Positions 58,330 to 64,000 of a stretch of DNA of 64,000 nt are shown here, in pieces. The first letter of the stretch is position 1, and each line of letters opens with the position of its first letter. A program made the position numbers and the translations under genes. The notes below the pieces were generated by a model. The model was not told the origin of the DNA. It searched no databases and was given only the letters and a program-made list of their open reading frames with translations. This stretch comes from Paraescarpia echinospica (lineage: Eukaryota > Annelida > Polychaeta > Sabellida > Siboglinidae), in NCBI GenBank assembly GCA_020002185.1, contig CM034531.1, forward strand, positions 74,648,799 through 74,712,798, written 5' to 3'.

Positions 58330-59335
58330 GGTTAGATCTATTTCCCCATGATTTCTCTTACGTGATGTATACACCTGATAGGTATCAACGGTTTTTCGTG
58401 GTTTTTCCAAACGACACATACATCGTGGGGTGAACGAAATTGCTCATGCTTCGAAACTGCATGAGGCGTACTCAATCGACAGTCCTTTGAAAAGCACCAC
58501 CATAAGTAAGAAGAAAATGGTCTGATATTACTTTTGATTCACGGATTAGCGCTGAAGCTGGTCAATCCCCGGCGCTTATTCGGCAGGATTCAATCAAATG
58601 ACCCCTTCAGTAAAAAAAAACACTTGATCGGTCCCTACCAACGACACCGAGAGACCAGTGCCAGCAGGTGACACGCACAAGTCAGTTGATCTTTGGAACG
58701 TCGTCATCCGCAAACGAACCCGCGGCGATAGTTAGCCTTTGATGAGGATCACGTTGACGTTGAGAGGTGTCAGCGATTACGTTCTCCCCCGCCTTACACG
58801 CCCTTCAGTGCAACGACTCGTCGTTAGCAGATCGATATGTCACTGGCGTAATTACCAATCCATTCCGTAATTACGTCAATGTAGATATACCACCGGGTCT
58901 TGACTCACGGAAGCGTATGAACGAACGCTCGTACGTAACGACGGTAGACAGTATGCATATATGTTCAAACGAGATAAAAAAAGACATGGCATTGACCTTT
59001 AGATTGACAACAGTAACTGAAGACAGATCCGTCTGGCGAACCAGTCTAACTGGCGGCTCAACTACGAACACCGAAGCGTGTTGGACAAACCAGGAGGTGA
59101 AGGGTGCAAGGTGTCTTACTGAACATTTACCGAGTGTAAGCAGCTAAGACAAGCATTGTCTTACAAGGCAGAAGTTGGCGGCTATGGACAGACTCGGACA
59201 GACTGACAAACCCTTGTTTTGTTATTTGAGGGGGTGCAGGGGGTCCTGGATTACAATTCACAGTGAAAATATGTTGTGTGGTGTTTATAAGAAACGAGGA
59301 CGAAACGGTTTGACAAAGGAATTTCCTTAACTTAA
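58330..59335. other. No gene recognised
   Basis: A 126-codon plus frame at 58767-59147 has ordinary composition but no motif, splice site or homologue that I recognise. A GT/GC-rich simple repeat follows at 59340-59397. Confidence 0.35.
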
Positions 59336-59339
59336 TCAA

Positions 59340-59397
59340 TGTGTGTGTGTGTGCGTGCGCGTGTGTGCGCGTGCGTGCGTGCGTGCGTGCGTGTGTG
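59340..59397. repeat. (GT)n/(GC)n simple repeat
   Basis: GTGTGTGTGCGTGCGCGTGT followed by CGTGCGTGCGTG, about 58 bp. Confidence 0.9.
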
Positions 59398-59539
59398 TTG
59401 CAGATCTATAGAGCATTAGTACGTAAAAGAGAGCGCGCTCACATGAGTGATGATTTAAACTAAGCAAACATATTGCGTAATAAGGTTAACCGCTTCGAGA
59501 CTTAAGTACAAGTTTTACCAAACACAAAATGCAGCACTG

Positions 59540-60965
59540 GATGAATTAGGTTCCCACGATTGGTGGAAAAATATGAAAACAAATAATGGGACTTAAAAGA
59601 AATGACAATTCATGCATGCAATGCAAGGTCTTGCTAACAAAACAACGAATGGTGATTGTGCGTTACTAGCCAGTAGAATGAATGAGTTTTTTTGTATCTG
59701 TAAGTGATCATTTAAATAAGGATCAAAAAATATTCACAGTAAACGTGGAGCTGCCAGTTCAGTATGCCATCAGTGTAATGACTACTTTCAAAGTTTTATA
59801 GAATTACTGGGCCTGATAACATTCCTGCGTGGGTGTTAAGAAATCACGCAAACGTCCTCGCTCCTCCATTAACTGCTATCTTTAAGTCTCCAAGAGAAGG
59901 AGTACTCCCTATGGAATGGAAAATGGTCAACGTAATACCGTTACCAAAAACAAACACACCTGTGTCGATTGAAAAAATATATTAGACCAATATCACTAAC
60001 TCCAATAGCTGCTAAGGTGTTTGAATCAACAATAATGAAATGGGTGGATGACACAACTGAAGGAGAAATTGATGCTAAGCAATTTGGTGGAATTAGTGGA
60101 ACTTCCACAACAGACGTTCTTGTCGAAATGGTACACAAATGGATTCTTATGTCCGTGTTGTAATGCTAGATTTTAGCAAAGCGTTTGACCTTATTAATCA
60201 TTATTTGTTACTAGAAAAGCTACAGTTGTATGGTTTGCCTTCACATACTATATAAGATGGATGACAATATATTTATTGCACAGAACTCAACAAGTAAACA
60301 TAGGAAATGAATATTCGCATTCTGGTCACCCCAATGGGGGGGGGGTACCATAAAGAACACTCTCTGGACATAAATGTTTCCTAGTCTACATAAATGATTT
60401 AGAAAGCCTGTTCCGTTATTTACGTATATAGATGGCAGTACATTGTTCGAAGTATGCGATAGAAAGAGTGTATCTGTTATACAAGAATCGGTTGACGTTG
60501 CTTCTAGTTGGACAGAACAGAATGATATGAAAATACATTCAGGAAAATCAAAAGAGATGATCAACTGTTTTGCACAAGACCGCAATTTTCGAAACACTAT
60601 CCCGGATATAAAGTTCGATGGAAAAGATGTAGATCAAGTATGCCATGCCAAACTTCTAGGTGTTACAATTTCACAGGATCTGACATGGAATAAGGAAAAC
60701 TATTGTGAAAAGGCCGGGGAACGACTGTACATGTTGTATCAGTTAAAGCGAGTAGGAATTAGCCAGAATGATCTGGTCACTATATATGTCAGTGTTGTGA
60801 GACCTGTATTAGAATATGCATGCCCTGTATGGCACACTAACTTGCCACAATATTTATCTGACAATATTGAAATTATACAAAAAAAAGCATTAAAGTGTAT
60901 TTTTCCTGCAATAAGTTACGCTGAGATACTCAGTTATGTTAAATTCGAGAAATTGACATTTATAC
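59540..60965 (+). pseudogene. Non-LTR retrotransposon RT with altered active site
   Basis: Blocks in order: RPISLTPIAAKVFESTI and AKQFGGISGTSTTDVLVEMV (59970-60135), VVMLDFSKAFDLINHYLL (about 60170), a degraded GVP.GTLSG...YINDLE (about 60350-60400), TYIDGSTLFEVC (about 60420), WTEQNDMKIHSGKSKEM (about 60510), HAKLLGVTISQDLTWNKENY (about 60640), RPVLEYACPVWH (about 60800). The first catalytic Asp (LDFSKAF) is present, but the YADD site reads YIDG, losing one catalytic Asp. Stops separate several blocks. The upstream part from 59540 is badly decayed. The match to the LINE family is lost near 60965, where an antisense fragment begins. Confidence 0.87.
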
Positions 60966-61220
60966 CAGTAACATACTGCCTATTACGCCTATTGGCGTTT
61001 AGGGCAGCGACTAATTTCCTCCACACCGGTCTAATTTTGCCAACCTCTCGAGCGTACCCCATCTTTGTCCTGCGACCTTCATCTCCGCTTCCACTGTTCG
61101 ACGCCAGGTTGTTTTTGGACGCAAGTGACAGGGATACCACTGCACAACCCCTTCCCCGACCAACGGGCCTGTTGTGCGACACACATATTCCTTCAAACAC
61201 GTATTTGAAAGCTTTAATAT
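60966..61220 (-). pseudogene. Antisense LINE C-terminal fragment abutting the plus-strand LINE
   Basis: On the minus strand, PKTTWRRTVEAEMKVAGQRW then GTLERLAKLDR, and in the next frame WRKLVAALNANRRN. The 'W.RTVE.E....G..W..LE..A.DR..W..LV.AL' pattern is a common end of animal LINE proteins. One frameshift separates the halves. It lies in the opposite orientation, directly after the recognisable end of the plus-strand LINE, so one inserted into the other or both were truncated at the same point. Confidence 0.5.
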
Positions 61221-61229
61221 ATTTCGGCT

Positions 61230-61690
61230 GATTGTAGTTGTAATATAAACTGTATTCGGTTTTTATTAATGGTCTATTGCAGTGAAAATGCACGTGCATA
61301 CTCACAGCGAACAAATGTATATTATATATTATTGCATCTTCCGTTTATCAGTATACCCTGTTTCCTGCTTTCTTCTTAAATCCTCGGAGAATTCGGCGTC
61401 CGCTGATGATATCATGTGTCTCTATAAATAAAAAGGAAAATATAAGGAAACAAAACGTACATGGAATTCACGATAAAATATACGAATCCTTGTTCGGTCT
61501 TTCCGGGAGGTTGTAGAAAAATATATATTTACCTAAACGTTGTACTCAAGCATCCAATAGGATTTCTTGGTACAGTACAGTCGAACAAGTAATTCACGAC
61601 ACCCATTGATTATTCCATACGTACCTGTGCGTGTGTGTAATACGACTTGTGATGTCCTCTCGGGCAACTGGACACTACCTGGATTAACTG
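61230..61690. other. No feature recognised
   Basis: AT-rich spacer between the LINE remains and the conserved upstream block of ankyrin gene 2. Confidence 0.4.
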
Positions 61691-61957
61691 ACCGTTAGGT
61701 GTCGTTACACAAAGCCACGAGGTCAAGGCGGTGCGGTGATTTCGCTCGTTGACTCTGAGCTGGTCGTGGACATTTGTCGGGTACAAATAGCGCGTCGCTT
61801 CAGCAGACGACATTTGAAATCGCAGCGTCTCGTTGAGACGGAACCAAAACTTTCTATTCTTCTTGCATTTTGTGTGAGATACTATCGCAAATCTCCGTCA
61901 TTGGTGTGAGAGACTTCCTATCGTAGGAGAAAGGGACTCGTGTCTATTTATTCATCA
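61691..61957 (+). promoter_or_regulatory. Conserved upstream region and 5' UTR exon of ankyrin gene 2
   Basis: Aligns with the inverse of 42123-42370: TTAGGTGTCGTTACACAAAGC, GTGCGGTGATTTCGCTCGTT, GGGTACAAATAGCGCGTCGC, GACATTTGAAATCGCAGCG and GAGACGGAACCAAA. The leader exon is inferred to start near 61815 and to end at donor TCATCA|GTAAGTATTTAT (61958). Intron 61958-62971 is about 1 kb and contains an (AC)n microsatellite. Confidence 0.65.
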
Positions 61958-62483
61958 GTAAGTATTTATTTCTTGATTCGTTCGTAAGCAATTTTAGAAG
62001 ATGATTATTTGGGAGGTTTATTTTGTTTGAGTTAACATATTGTTTTGTTGGTTTAACGTCGCATATATATTTTAATACTACGACGTTGAATTTAAACAAA
62101 GAACAAACGCATAGACGTTGACACGTTTAATGTATAGAACGAATTTATATTAAAAAACAAAAAGGCGTCATTTCTGGAAGAGCTTGACATTTTTAATCGT
62201 ATCATTTATAATATGTAGCCGTCGATGACTTATAAACTCTCAACGAATTATAAGTATATTATATTACAAATTATCCTATTGTACTTCGAACGTCACAAAG
62301 GTTTTGTAACATCTCTGAATCTATTTGAGAGAGATGTCGTGTATTCATAAATTTGAATTTGATTATCTGTTTCGTTTCGAGAAAAAAAAACTACAGAAAC
62401 TGCCGAGAGATAAGTTATAATTATGTAGGAATAATAACCATTATAGTAATAATAGGTTATAATATATAACATATTTTGAACAC

Positions 62484-62585
<102 letters not shown>

Positions 62586-62990
62586 CTTATTGCTTTGTAA
62601 GGTATTCACCCACGACGTCGCAACTGAGTTGTAATCGAAATTATACTCTGCCGGAATGTATTTATAAACGCTGGTGATTGCGTCATTTTAGTGGACGATT
62701 ACATTTGAGATAAATATATTAATTATTTAGCGTGTCACCTAAATTCGCTAGGGTCAAACTATTAAATAAATAATTAATTAACGTCTTCAAACGGCTCGCC
62801 TCAGTGGCACAGTTAACCACGTTTATGATTGTGATACGTTTTGAGTGAGCACAACGTAAAGATAAACACGGCCATATTGACAATGTAGTTTCGCCATGTT
62901 GTGTCATCATATCACCAGATTCACGAGCAAACCATATTAAGCAATATATATAATCCGCTTCTTTCTTTCAGCTGTTTACTCTCAGTGAAG

Positions 62991-64000
62991 ATGCTGAAAG
63001 AGACACGGTTCTTGAACGAGATCCTGAACGCGATTCGCGAGAACAATTTGGGGGATGTGACGTCATTGTGGGAGAACCGCGCGCGTCGCCTCGAGAAGGC
63101 GACACCGTTCAAGTGCGTCGTTTATACTGACGACAGGCCGAGTCGCGACTACCAGATCATGATGTTAGCGACAGCAGCGCTAGATGACGCTACAATACTC
63201 AAGTACTTGATGCAGAAAGGTTTTGATATCAATGCCATGTCCGCTATGTCACACGACATAGCGGACTTCACTCAGATGATCACCAGTCCGCTGCACGTGG
63301 CGGTGGAAAAAGGACGCCACGAGTCTGTGGCGATGCTGCTCGAAGCCAACGCCAACGTGAACGCTGGCGACAGCAATGGTCGACGACCACTCCACCTGGC
63401 GATCAAGAACGCCGACTGTCGAGTCGCCCGGATGTTGCTCGGTCGAGGCGCGCGCGCGGACGTGCAGGACAGACACGGCACAGTGCCGCTGCAGATAGCT
63501 GCTAAATACGGTCACGTGGAGCTGGTGCGCATGCTACTTGAGCACGACGCGAGCGTCTTTCACGAAGGACAGACTGGACCCAGTCCACTACACATCGCCG
63601 CCATGGAGGGTCACGTGCCTCTTGTCGACATGTTTCTCAACTTTGTTGACGTCAACACGAAGGACACACGTAGAGGTGACGCCAAGGAGAAGACACCGCT
63701 TCATCTGGCGGCAGAGCGCGGACTTGTCGAAATGGCCAACTTCCTGTTGGGGCGCTTCTTGGCTGACGTCAACGCACTCGACTCCGACGGACAGACACCG
63801 ATGCAGTGCGCAGTCACAGAGCGTCACAGCTTCCGGAGCATGCGCCGCAAGGAGGACCACAACCGTCTGACTGACCTTCTCATCCGAAAGTGCGTCAACG
63901 TTAACCAGCAGAACGTGCGCGGCGACACGGCGCTCCACCTGGCGGCGAGAAACCAATACCACCAGGTTGTGGAAAAGCTACTGCTGTCAGGCGCCGACCC
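62991..64000 (+). CDS. Ankyrin-repeat protein 2, partial (runs off the window)
   Basis: Open from ATG at 62991 to the window end (336 codons). The start MLKETRFLNEILNAIRENNL aligns with ankyrin gene 1, as does the 19-nt leader (62972-62990) after acceptor TTCTTTCTTTCAG. Ankyrin cores: SPLHVAVEKGRHESVAMLLE, RRPLHLAIKNADCRVARMLL, VPLQIAAKYGHVELVRMLLE, TPLHLAAERGLVEMANFLLG, TALHLAARNQYHQVVEKLLL. By eye the first 80 residues are about two-thirds identical to gene 1, but from residue 101 on about nine-tenths are identical. The two differ most, with a three-residue length change, near residues 84-100, where gene 2 has a 12-bp perfect inverted repeat (63239-63266). It should end about 50 codons past the window if it matches gene 1. 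Function is unknown beyond protein binding. Confidence 0.93.
   Translation, partial: MLKETRFLNEILNAIRENNLGDVTSLWENRARRLEKATPFKCVVYTDDRPSRDYQIMMLATAALDDATILKYLMQKGFDINAMSAMSHDIADFTQMITSPLHVAVEKGRHESVAMLLEANANVNAGDSNGRRPLHLAIKNADCRVARMLLGRGARADVQDRHGTVPLQIAAKYGHVELVRMLLEHDASVFHEGQTGPSPLHIAAMEGHVPLVDMFLNFVDVNTKDTRRGDAKEKTPLHLAAERGLVEMANFLLGRFLADVNALDSDGQTPMQCAVTERHSFRSMRRKEDHNRLTDLLIRKCVNVNQQNVRGDTALHLAARNQYHQVVEKLLLSGAD
63239..63266. other. 12-bp perfect inverted repeat inside coding sequence
   Basis: GTCCGCTATGTC and GACATAGCGGAC flank ACAC. It lies at the border between the diverged N-terminal part and the highly similar ankyrin part of the two paralogues and is absent from gene 1. Confidence 0.9.

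Noticed and set aside
58767..59147. 126-codon plus-strand open frame as a gene
   Set aside because: No motif, no splice sites, no recognisable homologue; left as unassigned.

Overview
This window looks like nuclear DNA of a marine invertebrate, most likely a lophotrochozoan such as a mollusc; that assignment is inference. It is AT-rich, its genes have GT-AG introns, and it is dense in non-LTR (LINE) fragments, tRNA-derived SINEs, short inverted-repeat DNA elements and (AC)n/(GA)n microsatellites. One 1000-N scaffold gap lies at 38001-39000. I see no rRNA, CRISPR or prokaryotic gene organisation.

Four real gene loci can be supported. (1) 8940-10245, plus strand: a two-exon gene whose N and C termini match UMAD1, the small UBAP1-MVB12-associated (UMA) domain protein. 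(2) 24119-31666, minus strand: five consecutive in-phase exons (222 codons) of a transmembrane channel-like (TMC) protein covering the C-terminal half of the TMC domain; the 5' half is not visible. (3) 39054-40223, minus strand: an ankyrin-repeat protein with its coding region in one exon and a 5' UTR exon near 42.1-42.3 kb. (4) 62991 to beyond the window end, plus strand: a paralogue of (3). Genes 3 and 4 lie head to head, 22.8 kb apart, and share a conserved upstream block, a 5' UTR intron and a 19-nt leader before the ATG.

The rest is mobile or repetitive DNA. 1-8.9 kb: a 547-bp perfect-looking tandem duplication, two related MITEs, a LINE 3' fragment, and a SINE tail next to a third MITE. 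10.3-22 kb: a MITE, a LINE on minus (12.9-14.6 kb), a broken transposase-like gene (18.6-20.4 kb) and a LINE 3' end (20.6-21.5 kb). 22.9-38 kb: the TMC locus, whose introns hold two SINEs, a TA-flanked MITE, three copies of a 265-bp element, a 1.96-kb TIR element and two large minisatellites. 39-47 kb: the first ankyrin gene with a LINE fragment in its intron, a composite E-box/purine microsatellite and a 1.18-kb foldback element. 47.8-52.4 kb: a full-length but decayed Ty3/gypsy-type LTR retrotransposon with 169-bp LTRs and a 5-bp target duplication. 52.4-64 kb: microsatellites, three abutting RFX X-box motifs, LINE remains and the second ankyrin gene.

The most unusual signal is at 22913-24197. 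A 47-bp minisatellite with about 26 copies is built from the last 21 coding bases of a TMC exon plus its 5' splice donor, so the donor is tandemly repeated about 26 times in gene sense. The second array (31677-38000) also carries GTGAGT in TMC sense in most units, and the UMAD1 intron begins with a degenerate repeat sharing sequence with its own donor. The ankyrin pair shows a step in similarity at a 12-bp perfect inverted repeat, which suggests gene conversion.
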